This document shows, one piece after another, positions 33,503 to 42,000 of a DNA stretch of 64,000 nt (the first letter of the stretch is position 1; every line of letters starts with the position of its first letter). Source of the DNA: Palsa-504 sp963834685 (GTDB taxonomy: Bacteria; Actinomycetota; Actinomycetes; Streptosporangiales; Streptosporangiaceae); contig CAWICW010000011.1 in the NCBI GenBank assembly GCA_963834685.1, forward strand, positions 27,519 to 91,518, in the 5' to 3' direction. The translations under genes were made by a program, and so were the position numbers. The notes under the pieces are model-generated. The model made no database searches. It was given only the letters and a program-made list of their open reading frames with translations, and had not been told where the DNA came from.

Positions 33503-34298
33503 GGCCGTGGGTGCGGCACCAGGACGCGGACGGCTGACCGGGCGGCGGGTGCTGGTGGTCGGCGCGGGGACGCGTCCGTCGCCGGAACCGGATCCGCCGG
33601 TCGGCAACGGCCGGGCCATCTCGGTGCTAGCGGCCCGGGAAGGCGCGGCGGTGGCCTGCGCGGACCGCGACGCGGACGCCGCGGAAGCGACCGCGGCCCT
33701 GGTCCGCGGCGAAGGGCAGAGCGCCGTGGTCGTGCTGGCCGACGTGGCCTCACCGGAGGCGTGCGCGTCGGTGGTCGCCGAGTCGGCGGCGGCGATGGGC
33801 GGTCTAGACGGCCTGGTGCTGAACGTCGGCGTCGGGCTCGGGCAAGGGATGACCGGGACGAGCGCCGCCCAATGGGACACGGTGTTCGCGGTCAATACCA
33901 GGGCGCACTTCCTGGTCGCCGCGGCCGCACTGCCGGTGCTGGAGCCCGGTTCGGCGATCGTGTTCATCAGCTCGGCGGCAAGCCTGCGCGCGGCGACCGG
34001 GATCCCGGCCTACGACGCGTCGAAGGCGGCGCTGCCCGGTATCTGCCGGCAGGTGGCGCGGGAGGGGATGGCCCGGGGCATCCGGGCCAACCTGGTGGTG
34101 CCGAGCCTGGTAGACACCCCGCTCGGACGGGAGGCCTCGCGGCTCAATCCGGGCCGCACCGCGCGGAGCCTGCCGTTCGGCCGGCAGGCCACCGCCTGGG
34201 AAGTGGCCTACGCCGCGGTATGGCTGCTGTCCGGAGAATCCAGCTACGTCAACGCGCACCCGCTGGTCCTGGACGGCGGCGCGACCAGCTTCGGATGA
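33486..34298 (+). CDS. Short-chain dehydrogenase/reductase
   Basis: 270 residues from ATG 33486. Rossmann start RRVLVVGAGTRPSPEPDPPVGNGRAIS: the usual TGxxxGIG is replaced by a longer glycine loop with PPVGNGRA, a recognisable SDR variant. Catalytic Ser in FISSAASL and Tyr-x-x-x-Lys in YDASKAAL; NVG in place of NNAG. C-terminal NAHPLVLDGGATS is typical. Substrate unknown. It overlaps the CMD gene upstream and the small acidic gene downstream (ATGA). Confidence 0.87.
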   Translation: MTLPFEAVGAAPGRGRLTGRRVLVVGAGTRPSPEPDPPVGNGRAISVLAAREGAAVACADRDADAAEATAALVRGEGQSAVVVLADVASPEACASVVAESAAAMGGLDGLVLNVGVGLGQGMTGTSAAQWDTVFAVNTRAHFLVAAAALPVLEPGSAIVFISSAASLRAATGIPAYDASKAALPGICRQVAREGMARGIRANLVVPSLVDTPLGREASRLNPGRTARSLPFGRQATAWEVAYAAVWLLSGESSYVNAHPLVLDGGATSFG

Positions 34299-34450
34299 CC
34301 GATCATGGGGTTATGCGACCTGACCCAGACGACAAGCCAGTGCTGCCGGCGCAAAGCGAGGAAGAAGCCGGCGTCGGCTGGGGCGAGGCGCCCGAACCCG
34401 ACGACGACGAGCGCCTGCGCCGGGACCGCCCGCCGCACTGGGACCAGTGA
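34295..34450 (+). CDS. Small acidic protein ending in PPHW
   Basis: 51 residues from ATG 34295, overlapping the SDR stop as ATGA. The peptide has PDDKPVLPAQSEEEAGVGWG, then PEPDDDERLRRDRPPHWD. The pattern of D-D-x-P-x-L-P ... GWG ... PPHW is a small conserved family found across Actinobacteria, of unknown function. It is cytosolic and probably disordered. Confidence 0.65.
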   Translation: MTDHGVMRPDPDDKPVLPAQSEEEAGVGWGEAPEPDDDERLRRDRPPHWDQ

Positions 34451-34513
34451 ACGCGGTGGCAAGCTAGTGGTATCACCGCTCGTTCTGCGAACGCGGATTC
34501 ATTCGTTTCGTCG

Positions 34514-35278
34514 ATGTGGAATAGATCACAAAACGAGAGGTCTCAGGGGCTGGGTGACGCCTGGCAGCTGGCGCCCGTCTTCGTGGCCAGCGGGCTGGAT
34601 GTCGCGTGGCTGGAGCAGGCCGCGGGCACGGTGGACGCCGGGATGCTGGGGGCGGCGCTGCGCTGGCTGTCCTGCGCCGCCGAGACCGAGCTGCTGATGA
34701 ACGAGATCGAGGACGCCACCACGCGCATCTCCGCGCTGGTCGGCGCGGCCAAGCAGTACTCCCAGCTGGACCGGGCGCCGCATCAGGTCGTCGACGTGCA
34801 CGAACTACTGGACAGCACATTGCCGATGCTGTCCGGGAAGATTCCCCCTGGCATCCGGGTAGTCAAGGAGTACGACTGGTCGCTGCCCGCGATCCCGGCG
34901 TACGCGGCCGAGCTGAACCAGGCGTGGACGAACCTGATCGACAACGCCGTGTCGGCAATGGGCCCGACCGGGGTGCTGACCGTGCGCACCGGTCTTGACC
35001 AGGACCGGGTGGTCGTGGACATCTGCGATACCGGGCCGGGGGTTCCGCCGGAGATCCGGGACCGGATCTTCGAGCCGTTCTACACCACCAAGCCGGTGGG
35101 CCAGGGCACCGGGCTGGGCCTCGACATCACCTGGCGGATCGTGGCGAAGAAGCACCACGGGGACATCACAGTGGAATCGGTCCCCGGCAGCACCCGGTTC
35201 CGGGTGCGGCTGCCGGTTACCGAAGCGACGCCCAGCGGGACGGGCGGCTCCGCGTTCACTAGGCCGGTCGCGGGGTGA
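34514..35278 (+). pseudogene. Histidine kinase, 5' truncated (ATPase domain intact)
   Basis: 254 residues. TELLMNEIEDATTRISALVGAAKQYSQLDRA and VDVHELLDSTLPMLSGKI lead into a complete HATPase: N box NLIDNAVSAM, G1 DTGPGVP, F box FEPFYTTK, G2 GTGLGLDI. In full proteins of this type a cyclic-nucleotide-binding domain and the phospho-accepting His lie upstream; similarity here begins only at about LGDAWQLAPVFVASGLDVAW. The bases before it (34451-34545) are A/T-richer and unrelated. It may still make an ATPase fragment, but signalling is unlikely. Confidence 0.65.
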
Positions 35279-35361
35279 AATACCCGGAGCCTACGTGGGG
35301 TTTTATAACTGTGAATCTGTACCCGCAGCCAGCGGGCAACACCTTCGGCGAAGGAGCCGAT

Positions 35362-35832
35362 ATGTCTGACAACTACCGCAAGGACCCCGAGGCCGTCGCC
35401 CGGCTGACGCCGGAGCAGTACCGGGTCACCCAGAAGAAGGGCACCGAGCCGGCCTTCAGCAACGAGTTCTGGGACAACAAGGAGCCCGGCATCTACGTCG
35501 ACGTCGTATCCGGTGAGCCGCTGTTCGCATCGGTCAACAAGTACGACAGCCAGTCCGGCTGGCCGAGCTTCACGGTGCCGATCGAGCCTGGGAACGTGGT
35601 CGAGCGCCGGGACCTCAGCCACTTGATGATCAGGACCGAGGTCCGCTCGGCCCACGGCGACAGCCACCTGGGCCACGTGTTCCCCGACGGGCCCGCGGAA
35701 GCGGGGGGTCTGCGCTACTGCATCAACTCCGCCGCCCTGCGGTTCATCCCGCTCGATGACCTGGAACGCGAGGGCTACGGCGCCTACCGCACGCTCTTCG
35801 AGCCCGCACACGACACCGGGAGTGCATCATGA
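35362..35832 (+). CDS. msrB: Peptide-methionine (R)-S-oxide reductase
   Basis: 156 residues from ATG 35362 with GAAGGAG upstream. Family marks: KDPEAVARLTPEQYRVTQKKGTEPAFSNEFWDN, GIYVDVVSGEPLF, KYDSQSGWPSF, RTEVRSAHGDSHLGHVF and catalytic Cys in LRYCINSAALRF. The zinc-binding Cys pairs of many MsrB are absent (KYDSQSGW), so this is the zinc-free class. It reduces methionine-R-sulfoxide in oxidised proteins. The stop overlaps msrA as ATGA, giving co-translation. Confidence 0.95.
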   Translation: MSDNYRKDPEAVARLTPEQYRVTQKKGTEPAFSNEFWDNKEPGIYVDVVSGEPLFASVNKYDSQSGWPSFTVPIEPGNVVERRDLSHLMIRTEVRSAHGDSHLGHVFPDGPAEAGGLRYCINSAALRFIPLDDLEREGYGAYRTLFEPAHDTGSAS

Positions 35833-36344
35833 CGACCGAAAAGGCCATCCTCGCCGGCGGCTGTTTCTGGGGCGTGCAGGACCTGATCCGCAAGCTCCCC
35901 GGCGTGATCTCGACACGAGTCGGCTACACCGGCGGTGACGTGCCGAACGCGACCTACCGGAACCACCGCGGCCACGCCGAGGCGATCGAGATCGTCTTTG
36001 ACCCGGAGAAGATCTCCTACCGGGACCTACTGGAGTTCTTCTTCCAGGTCCACGACCCGACCACGCTGAACCGGCAGGGCAACGACATCGGGACCAGCTA
36101 CCGGTCGGCCATCTTCTACCTCAGCGACGCGCAGAAGCAGATCGCCGAGGACACGATCGCCGACGTCGACGCCTCCGGCCTGTGGCCGGGCAAGGTGGTC
36201 ACCGAGGTGACGGCGGCCGGGCCGTTCTGGGAGGCCGAGCCCGAGCACCAGGACTACCTGGAGCGCTACCCCGACGGGTACACGTGCCACTTCGTCCGCC
36301 CGGGCTGGAAGCTCCCGCACCGCACCGGCAAGGTGACCTCCTAA
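35829..36344 (+). CDS. msrA: Peptide-methionine (S)-S-oxide reductase
   Basis: 171 residues. Active-site GCFWG with Cys12, then VISTRVGYTGG, YRNHRGHAEAIEIVFDP, FFQVHDPTTLNRQGNDIGTSYRSAI and the C-terminal EPEHQDYLERYPDGYTCHF. It reduces methionine-S-sulfoxide and complements MsrB. No resolving Cys near the C-terminus beyond Cys in YTCHF. A strong intrinsic terminator follows at 36357-36391. Confidence 0.95.
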   Translation: MTTEKAILAGGCFWGVQDLIRKLPGVISTRVGYTGGDVPNATYRNHRGHAEAIEIVFDPEKISYRDLLEFFFQVHDPTTLNRQGNDIGTSYRSAIFYLSDAQKQIAEDTIADVDASGLWPGKVVTEVTAAGPFWEAEPEHQDYLERYPDGYTCHFVRPGWKLPHRTGKVTS

Positions 36345-36356
36345 GGTCGTCCCTGA

Positions 36357-36391
36357 GCCCGGTCCCTGTCCGCGGACAGGGACCGGGCTTT
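36357..36391 (+). terminator. Intrinsic terminator after msrA
   Basis: Perfect 15-bp stem (GCCCGGTCCCTGTCC and its complement) with a two-base loop, followed by TTT. It begins 13 bases after the msrA stop. Confidence 0.85.
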
Positions 36392-36405
36392 CGGTTCTCG
36401 CCGGA

Positions 36406-36546
36406 TTACGTGAGAGCGTCCTCCAGGCTCGCATAAATAGGGACGACGCGGTCCGCGCCGGTGAGCGCGACAACGCGGGCGACGGCCTCGGCGACGACGA
36501 CCAGCCGCACCTCGCCGCCCTCAGCCGGGAAGCTGATCTCCGGCAC
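36406..36546 (-). pseudogene. STAS-domain C-terminal remnant
   Basis: From GTG 36546 (GGAGG upstream) 46 residues read VRLVVVAEAVARVVALTGAD then RVVPIYASLEDALT, the end of an anti-sigma-antagonist STAS domain. The first half with the phosphoacceptor serine is missing. The RBS and GTG could make a small peptide, but no function is expected. It lies beside copy 2 of the long palindrome. Confidence 0.55.
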
Positions 36547-36574
36547 TGCGCCACCTCCTGGCCCAGACCGTAGC

Positions 36575-36622
36575 ACCACGGACCGTTCGGAGAATTACTG
36601 ATCATTCCGAACGGACCGTGGT
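36575..36622. repeat. Long palindrome, copy 2 (arms 16, spacer 16)
   Basis: ACCACGGACCGTTCGG, A/T-rich spacer (agaattactgatcatt), CCGAACGGACCGTGGT. Arms match copy 1 except for the central base, and again pair at 15 of 16 positions with the mismatch at the same place (A-A). It starts 18 bases beyond the GH15 stop on that gene's strand, so it could act as its terminator. Confidence 0.8.
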
Positions 36623-36639
36623 GCGTGCGCCCGCCCATG

Positions 36640-38400
36640 TCACGTGCCCGGGGCGGCGGACAAGCGGACGGCGCACTCCAGCATCCCGGCGTGCACGAAG
36701 GCCTGGGGCAGGTTACCCCGCGACTGGCGCTGGCGGACGTCGTACTCCTCGGTGTACAGGCCGGCCGGGCCGCAGGCCGCGCGGCTGCGCTCGAACCAGC
36801 GGGCCGCCGCGGTGGTGTCCCCGCAGGCCTGGACGACCTGCGCCATCCAGAACCCGCACAGCAGGAACGCGCCCTCGCTCTTGTGCAGCGGCCGGGCGTC
36901 GTGGCGGAACCGGTACACGTACCCGTCCTCGGTGAGCTCGCCGGTGACCGCGCGGACGGTCGCGCGGTTCCGCGGGTCGTCCGCGGGCAGGGTGCCGCGG
37001 ATCACCGGCAGCAGCAGGGCAGCGTCGACGCGCGCGTCATCGGGCGAGCGCTGCCAGCGGCCCGTCGGGTGGACCGCATTGCCCAGGCTGGCCAGCAGCG
37101 AGTCGGCCAGCGCGCTCCACCGGGCCGCCTGCCGGTGCCCGGCACCGCCTGGCGGCCCGCTCGCGGCGGCGGCGGCGAGGGAGCGCAGGCCGGATACGCA
37201 CGCGAGCCGGGAATGCGTCCAGTGCCGGTCCTCCAGTTCCCAGATGCCCGCGTCGGGCTCGGTCCAGCGCTTCTCGATCGCCTCGGCCGCCATCGCCGCC
37301 GCCCGCCAGTTCTCCTCGGCCAGCAGGTCCAGGCGGGCGGCCGCGGCGAACAGCTCCAGCGCTTCGCCCAGCCCGTCCAGCTGGAACTGGCCGGTCACCC
37401 GGTTGCCGGCCCGGGCCGTCCCGCCTGGATACCCGGGCAGCCGCAGCGCGCGTTCACCGGGAAGGGGCTCGCCCGTCACCGTGTAGGCCGGCATGAGGCC
37501 GGGGCCGTCGGCGAGGAGGCGTTCGGTGACGAAGCGGACGGTGCCCTCCAGGAGCGGGTGCGGGCCGTGGGCCGCGACGGCCAGGCCCGCATAGCACTGG
37601 TCGCGGATCCAGGCGTACCGGTAGTCGTAGTTGCGGCCGCCCTCCAGGTGCTCGGGAAGCGACGTGGTGGCGGCCGCGACCATCGCGCCGCTGCCCGCCG
37701 TCAGCCCGCGCAGGACGGCATAGGCGTGGCGGGCGTCGCGCGCGGCGGTGAGGTCGTCGCACGCGGGCACCACGGCGGACCAGGCTTCCTCGGTGGCGGC
37801 CCAGGTCTGGTCCGGGTCGGGCGGCGGGGTTTCCAGCGGCCGGTCAGAAAGCTCGAGGACGAGGTCGTGATGGCCTCCCGCGGCGAGGGTCACGGTCAGG
37901 GCGAGCCCGCCGTCGCCGGGCCGCGCGCTGGCCGCGCCCGACCAGCGAAACCGCAGGCGGCCGCTGCGGCCGGTCCAGCACCCGCTGGCCCGGGACAGGT
38001 CCGTCATCGGCCTGCGCCCGAACCCGGCGCGGACATCGAGCACCACGTTCACCTTGGCCGGGCCGTCGACGGCCATGATGCGCCGCAAGATCACGACGCG
38101 ATGCGGGTCGGCCGGCATGGCCAGGGCCTCCCGGCATTCGGTTCGCGACGAGCCGACCCAGCGGCTCCGCCAGATCAAGGTCCCGGGCTCGTAGTAGCCG
38201 CCCCAGACGTACCAGGGATCCGCGGGCGTGACCGCGTAGGTGCCGCGGCCGCCGAACAGTCCGCTGAAGACCGCCGGGCTGTCCCACCGTGGTGCGCACA
38301 ACCACGAGATGGCCCCGTCAGGGCCGATCAGCGCGCCGCGCTCCCCGTCGGCGATCAGCGAGTACTCCCGCAGGACGTGCGGGCGGAACGATCCGGTCAT
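36640..38400 (-). CDS. Glycoside hydrolase family 15 (glucoamylase/trehalase-like)
   Basis: 586 residues from ATG 38400; the open frame extends upstream but there it is only antisense of the SDR gene. N-terminal beta domain: HVLREYSLIADGERGALIGPDGAISWLCAPRWDSPAVF. Catalytic (alpha/alpha)6 barrel: GGRNYDYRYAWIRDQCY, the first catalytic Glu region EPDAGIWELEDRHWTHSRLACV and the second SEGAFLLCGFWM. Likely releases glucose from alpha-glucans or trehalose. No signal peptide, so cytosolic, consistent with a trehalose or glycogen role. Divergent from the SDR gene at 38533. Confidence 0.88.
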   Translation of the reverse strand: MTGSFRPHVLREYSLIADGERGALIGPDGAISWLCAPRWDSPAVFSGLFGGRGTYAVTPADPWYVWGGYYEPGTLIWRSRWVGSSRTECREALAMPADPHRVVILRRIMAVDGPAKVNVVLDVRAGFGRRPMTDLSRASGCWTGRSGRLRFRWSGAASARPGDGGLALTVTLAAGGHHDLVLELSDRPLETPPPDPDQTWAATEEAWSAVVPACDDLTAARDARHAYAVLRGLTAGSGAMVAAATTSLPEHLEGGRNYDYRYAWIRDQCYAGLAVAAHGPHPLLEGTVRFVTERLLADGPGLMPAYTVTGEPLPGERALRLPGYPGGTARAGNRVTGQFQLDGLGEALELFAAAARLDLLAEENWRAAAMAAEAIEKRWTEPDAGIWELEDRHWTHSRLACVSGLRSLAAAAASGPPGGAGHRQAARWSALADSLLASLGNAVHPTGRWQRSPDDARVDAALLLPVIRGTLPADDPRNRATVRAVTGELTEDGYVYRFRHDARPLHKSEGAFLLCGFWMAQVVQACGDTTAAARWFERSRAACGPAGLYTEEYDVRQRQSRGNLPQAFVHAGMLECAVRLSAAPGT

Positions 38401-38532
38401 GGATTGCAACTGTCCCGCCGGGCCCGCCCGAAACGCCGGGCCCCCGGGTTTAGCCAGCCGGCTGCCGGGCAGCCGGGGACCTTGCGAATTAACGGGTGGC
38501 CGGTCCGAAAACCCAGAGGAAGGCGTATTCAC

Positions 38533-39546
38533 ATGCAGACTCAGACCGTGGTCGTGACCGGGGCCAGCGCGGGAATCGGGCGCGCCACCGCGCGGCTGTT
38601 CGGGCAGCGCGGCGCCCGGGTCGCCCTGATCGCTCGCGGTCAGGCCGGGCTGGACGGCGCGGCGCGGGACGTGGAGGAGGCCGGCGGCCAGGCCCTCGCC
38701 ATCAGCGCCGACGTAGCCGACTACGAGCAGGTGACCGCGGCCGCGCGGCAGGCCGAGGAGCGCCTCGGGCCGATCGACGTATGGGTCAACGTGGCGTTCA
38801 CCTCCGTGTTCGCGCCCTTCAGCGAGATCACCGCCGAGGAGTTCCGGCGGGTGACCGAGGTCAGCTACCTCGGGTTCGTGCACGGGACGATGGCGGCGCT
38901 GGCCCTGATGCGCCCGCGCGGCCGGGGCACCGTCGTGCAGGTCGGATCGGCGCTCGGCGAGCGCAGCATCCCGCTCCAGTCCGCCTACTGCGGCGCCAAG
39001 CACGCGATCAACGGATTCACCTCCTCGCTGCGGTGCGAGCTGCTGCACGAGAACTCGGGCGTGCAGGTGACCGTGGTCCAGATGCCGGCCGTCAACACGC
39101 CGCAGTTCTCCTGGGTGCGGTCCCGGCTGCCCAACCACCCCCAGCCGGTGCCGCCGATCTACCAGCCCGAGGTCGCCGCGCGCGGGGTAGTGTTCGCCGC
39201 GGATCATCCGGGCCGGAGGCAGTACTGGGTGGGAGCGAGCACCGCGGCCACCCTCCTGGCCAACCGGGTGGTCCCGGCCGTGCTGGACCGGTACCTGGCC
39301 CGGACCGGCTACCGCTCGCAGCAGACCGCGCAGAAGGTCGCGGCGGGCCGTCCCGATAACCTGCTTCACCCGGTCGACGGGAGCAACGGGCACGATCACG
39401 GTCCGCACGGGATCTTCGACGGTAAGTCCCATGACCGCAGCCCGCAGCTCTGGATCGCCCAGCATGCCCGGGTGTCTCCCGGGTTGCTGGCCGGGGCGGC
39501 CGTCGCCGGCGCGTTCGTCGCGGGATGGCGCGGACGCCGCCGGTGA
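38533..39546 (+). CDS. Short-chain dehydrogenase with C-terminal extension
   Basis: 337 residues, ATG with GAGGAAGG upstream. TGASAGIGRATA, catalytic Ser in VGSALGER, Tyr-x-x-x-Lys in YCGAKHA, and PAVNTPQFSWVRSRLPN. The NNAG motif is NVAF here. After residue 260 an extension carries a His/Gly/Asp-rich stretch (SNGHDHGPHGIFDG) and a last hydrophobic segment (LLAGAAVAGAFVAGW), so the protein may be membrane-anchored. Proteins of this length form a known actinobacterial SDR group. It overlaps the next ORF by 22 bases. Confidence 0.85.
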   Translation: MQTQTVVVTGASAGIGRATARLFGQRGARVALIARGQAGLDGAARDVEEAGGQALAISADVADYEQVTAAARQAEERLGPIDVWVNVAFTSVFAPFSEITAEEFRRVTEVSYLGFVHGTMAALALMRPRGRGTVVQVGSALGERSIPLQSAYCGAKHAINGFTSSLRCELLHENSGVQVTVVQMPAVNTPQFSWVRSRLPNHPQPVPPIYQPEVAARGVVFAADHPGRRQYWVGASTAATLLANRVVPAVLDRYLARTGYRSQQTAQKVAAGRPDNLLHPVDGSNGHDHGPHGIFDGKSHDRSPQLWIAQHARVSPGLLAGAAVAGAFVAGWRGRRR

Positions 39547-39911
39547 CGGCCACGGTGCGCGGGCTCCAGATCGTTCGTGCGACCTACGGGGCGGCGCTGG
39601 TCCTGGCGCCCGGCCCGGCGATCCGCCTGGCTACGGGGCGTCTCCCCAGCCAGCGGGCATGCCGGGTGGCGCGAGTGCTCGGGACCCGGCACCTGATCCA
39701 GGCCGCGCTGACCGCCGCCGCGCCATGGCCCGCGGTGCTCGCGATAGGCGGGCAGGTCGATGCCGTGCACACCGCGTCGATGATGCTGGTGGCCGTGGTC
39801 AGCCGGGCCGGGCGCCGGGCCGCCCTGACCGATGCGCTGACCGAGGCCGCCCTCACCGCCGCGGGCTTCTCGGCGTCGATCCGTGCGCGGGAACCGCAGG
39901 GTCACTCGTAG
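39525..39911 (+). CDS. Hypothetical membrane-associated protein
   Basis: 128 residues starting inside the end of the SDR gene. Short hydrophobic stretches (AALVLAPGPAIRLATG, LIQAALTAAAPWPAVLAIGG, TASMMLVAVVS) alternate with Arg-rich turns, with a conserved-looking RVLGTRHLIQA. This resembles small membrane proteins that accompany SDR genes in actinobacteria. No function assigned. It converges on the enolase-superfamily gene. Confidence 0.6.
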   Translation: MARTPPVTATVRGLQIVRATYGAALVLAPGPAIRLATGRLPSQRACRVARVLGTRHLIQAALTAAAPWPAVLAIGGQVDAVHTASMMLVAVVSRAGRRAALTDALTEAALTAAGFSASIRAREPQGHS

Positions 39912-39932
39912 CCCGCGGCAGATAAACGGCCG

Positions 39933-41042
39933 TCAGTCGCGGCGGTAGCGTTCGGCATCGGATTCCTGGAGCGTCATGCCGAGGCCTGGCTGGTCCGCAT
40001 CGGGCGTCAGGATCCCGCCGTCGGGGTCCAGGGCGCCGTCGAAGAACATCCGCTCGATCCGCTGGTGATCGTGGAAGTACTCGACATGCCGCAGGTTGGG
40101 CACCGCGACGCCCACCCGCGCGTGCACGTTGGGGGCGCAGTGCCCGGAGACCTGGAGGTTATGCGCGGCGGCCAGCGCCGACCCGCGCAGGAATTCGGTG
40201 ATGCCACCGCACCGGGTCACGTCCAGCTGCAGGCAATCCACCGCACCGGCCGCGATGAGCCGCGCCGAGTCGGCCAGTGACCAGCTGTACTCCCCCGCGG
40301 CCACGTCGGGCCGGACCTGGCGCCGCACCGCGGCGAGCCCGGCCAGGTCCTGCGACGACACCGGTTCCTCGAACCAGGTCACCCCGCACTCCGTGAGCCG
40401 GTCCGCGACCCGTACGGCCTGGCCGGCCGTGTAGCCGCCGTTGGCGTCGACGTAGAGCTCGGCGTCCGGCCCGATGACCTCGCGGGCCAGGGCGACCCGC
40501 TCGAGGTCCCGGTGCTCGCGGGCGCCCCAGCTCTCTCCGATCTTGATCTTCACCCGCGGAATGCGGTCCCTGTCCACCCAGCCGGCCAGCTGCTCGCGGG
40601 TCTGGCCATCGTCATAGCTGGTGAAGCCGCCGCTCCCGTAGACGGGAACGCTGTCCCGGGCCTGCCCGAGCAACTGGGCCACCGAGGAGCCGAGCAGCCG
40701 CGCCTTCAGATCCCAGAGCGCGATGTCCACGGCGGAGATGGCGGTGGCCGCGATCCCGGGGCGCCCGATGTTGCGGACCGCGCGGGCCATGGCCTCGGCC
40801 GCTCCGGGCACATCCAGCGCGCTGCGCCCGACCACGACGTCGGCCAGCACGTCGGCGATAACGTTCTGTGCCGCGGCCGCCGCGTAGGTCCAGCCGATGC
40901 CGCGGGCCGTCCCGGCCCGGGCCGAGGCGAGCACCATGGTGGTCTTGTCCCAGGTGAGCGTCCCGTCTGCCTCGGGTGCATCCGTGGGGATCACATAGAC
41001 GGCGGCGGTGATGTCCCGCACGATCGGCCCGTCATCACGCAC
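39933..41042 (-). CDS. Mandelate racemase/muconate lactonizing enzyme family
   Basis: 369 residues. Enolase-superfamily barrel: general acid/base KIK (residues 165-167), metal ligands Asp199 in YVDANGGY, Glu225 in FEEP and Glu251 in GEYSW, and a His in SGHCAPNVHARV near residue 298. A C-terminal His may act as the second base, as in sugar-acid dehydratases. Likely dehydration or racemisation of a sugar acid. Starts at ATG 41042, divergent from the DUF1206 gene. Confidence 0.88.
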   Translation of the reverse strand: MRDDGPIVRDITAAVYVIPTDAPEADGTLTWDKTTMVLASARAGTARGIGWTYAAAAAQNVIADVLADVVVGRSALDVPGAAEAMARAVRNIGRPGIAATAISAVDIALWDLKARLLGSSVAQLLGQARDSVPVYGSGGFTSYDDGQTREQLAGWVDRDRIPRVKIKIGESWGAREHRDLERVALAREVIGPDAELYVDANGGYTAGQAVRVADRLTECGVTWFEEPVSSQDLAGLAAVRRQVRPDVAAGEYSWSLADSARLIAAGAVDCLQLDVTRCGGITEFLRGSALAAAHNLQVSGHCAPNVHARVGVAVPNLRHVEYFHDHQRIERMFFDGALDPDGGILTPDADQPGLGMTLQESDAERYRRD

Positions 41043-41167
41043 GGCTGAACCTCCTGACGGTCATGCTCGGTCGTTCCTGGCTGACTGCTACCTGCCCCGG
41101 CCAGAGTCAAACGCGAGCCCGCGCGGGGCCGCGCGTTTCCGGGCCCGCTCTCGAGGTAGAGACGGGT

Positions 41168-41989
41168 ATGCACTCGATACCTGTTACCGGTGTGACACGC
41201 AGAGCCAGGCGGGCTTCCGGCAGCCCCGCGGCGCACCTCCTGGCCCGGTCGGGCCTCACCGCGCGGGGCGTCATCTACCTGCTGATCGGCTGGGTGGCCG
41301 TGCTGGTCGCGCTCGGCCACAGCTCGCGGGAGGCGGATCAGCAGGGCGCTCTGCAGTTGCTCGCGAGCAAGCCCTACGGGCTGGTTTCGCTCTGGCTGCT
41401 CGGCATCGGCTTCGCGGCCTACGCCTTGTGGCAGCTGGGCGAAACCGCCTTCGGCGTCATCGGTGAGCCGAACGGCGCCGGCCCCCGGCTGATCTCGCTG
41501 GGCCGGGCGGTGATCTACGCGGGCTTCGCCTACCTGACGTTCACGGTGATCTCCGGCACGCGGCACAGTCAGTCTCGCCAGCAGCAAGACATAACGGCCA
41601 CGGCCATGCGGCACACCGACGGCCGGTGGCTGGTCGGGATCGCCGGCCTGATCGTCGTCATCATCGGCCTGGTCCTGGTCGGCCAGGGCGCCCGCCGCAC
41701 GTTTACGAAGTACCTGCGGACGGCGCAGATGACGCCCCGGACACGCCGGGTCGTGGAAGTGCTCGGCATGATCGGGACCGTCGCCCGCGGCCTGGTCTTG
41801 GCTCTGGCTGGCGCGCTCGTGATCGACGCGGCCGTCACCCACAAGGCGTCGGAGTCGGGTGGCATCGACAAGGCTCTGCTCACGCTGCGCAACCAGCCGT
41901 TCGGCGAGTTCCTGATGCTGCTGGCCGCCCTCGGCCTGGCCGTCTTCGGCATTTACGGGCTGTGTGAGGCCCGCTGGCGCAGGGTCTGA
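41168..41989 (+). CDS. DUF1206 family membrane protein
   Basis: 273 residues from ATG 41168 with GAGGTAGAGA upstream; the longer frame to 41063 lacks family content. Six membrane segments arranged as three similar pairs: LLARSGLTARGVIYLLIGW, ISLGRAVIYAGFAYLTFTVI and VLGMIGTVARGLVLALAGAL, each with the R-G/R-A ... Y motif, which is the DUF1206 triple repeat. Function unknown; frequent beside stress genes. It is followed 11 bases later by the DAG-kinase-like gene. Confidence 0.9.
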   Translation: MHSIPVTGVTRRARRASGSPAAHLLARSGLTARGVIYLLIGWVAVLVALGHSSREADQQGALQLLASKPYGLVSLWLLGIGFAAYALWQLGETAFGVIGEPNGAGPRLISLGRAVIYAGFAYLTFTVISGTRHSQSRQQQDITATAMRHTDGRWLVGIAGLIVVIIGLVLVGQGARRTFTKYLRTAQMTPRTRRVVEVLGMIGTVARGLVLALAGALVIDAAVTHKASESGGIDKALLTLRNQPFGEFLMLLAALGLAVFGIYGLCEARWRRV

Positions 41990-42000
41990 GGGGCCTCAGC

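Noticed and set aside
36640..39465. One very long minus-strand frame of 941 codons
   Set aside because: Only 36640-38400 has GH15 content; the rest is antisense to the SDR gene, a common effect of high GC.
41063..41167. 35-residue N-terminal extension of the DUF1206 protein
   Set aside because: It lacks hydrophobic or conserved content and ATG 41168 has a better RBS.
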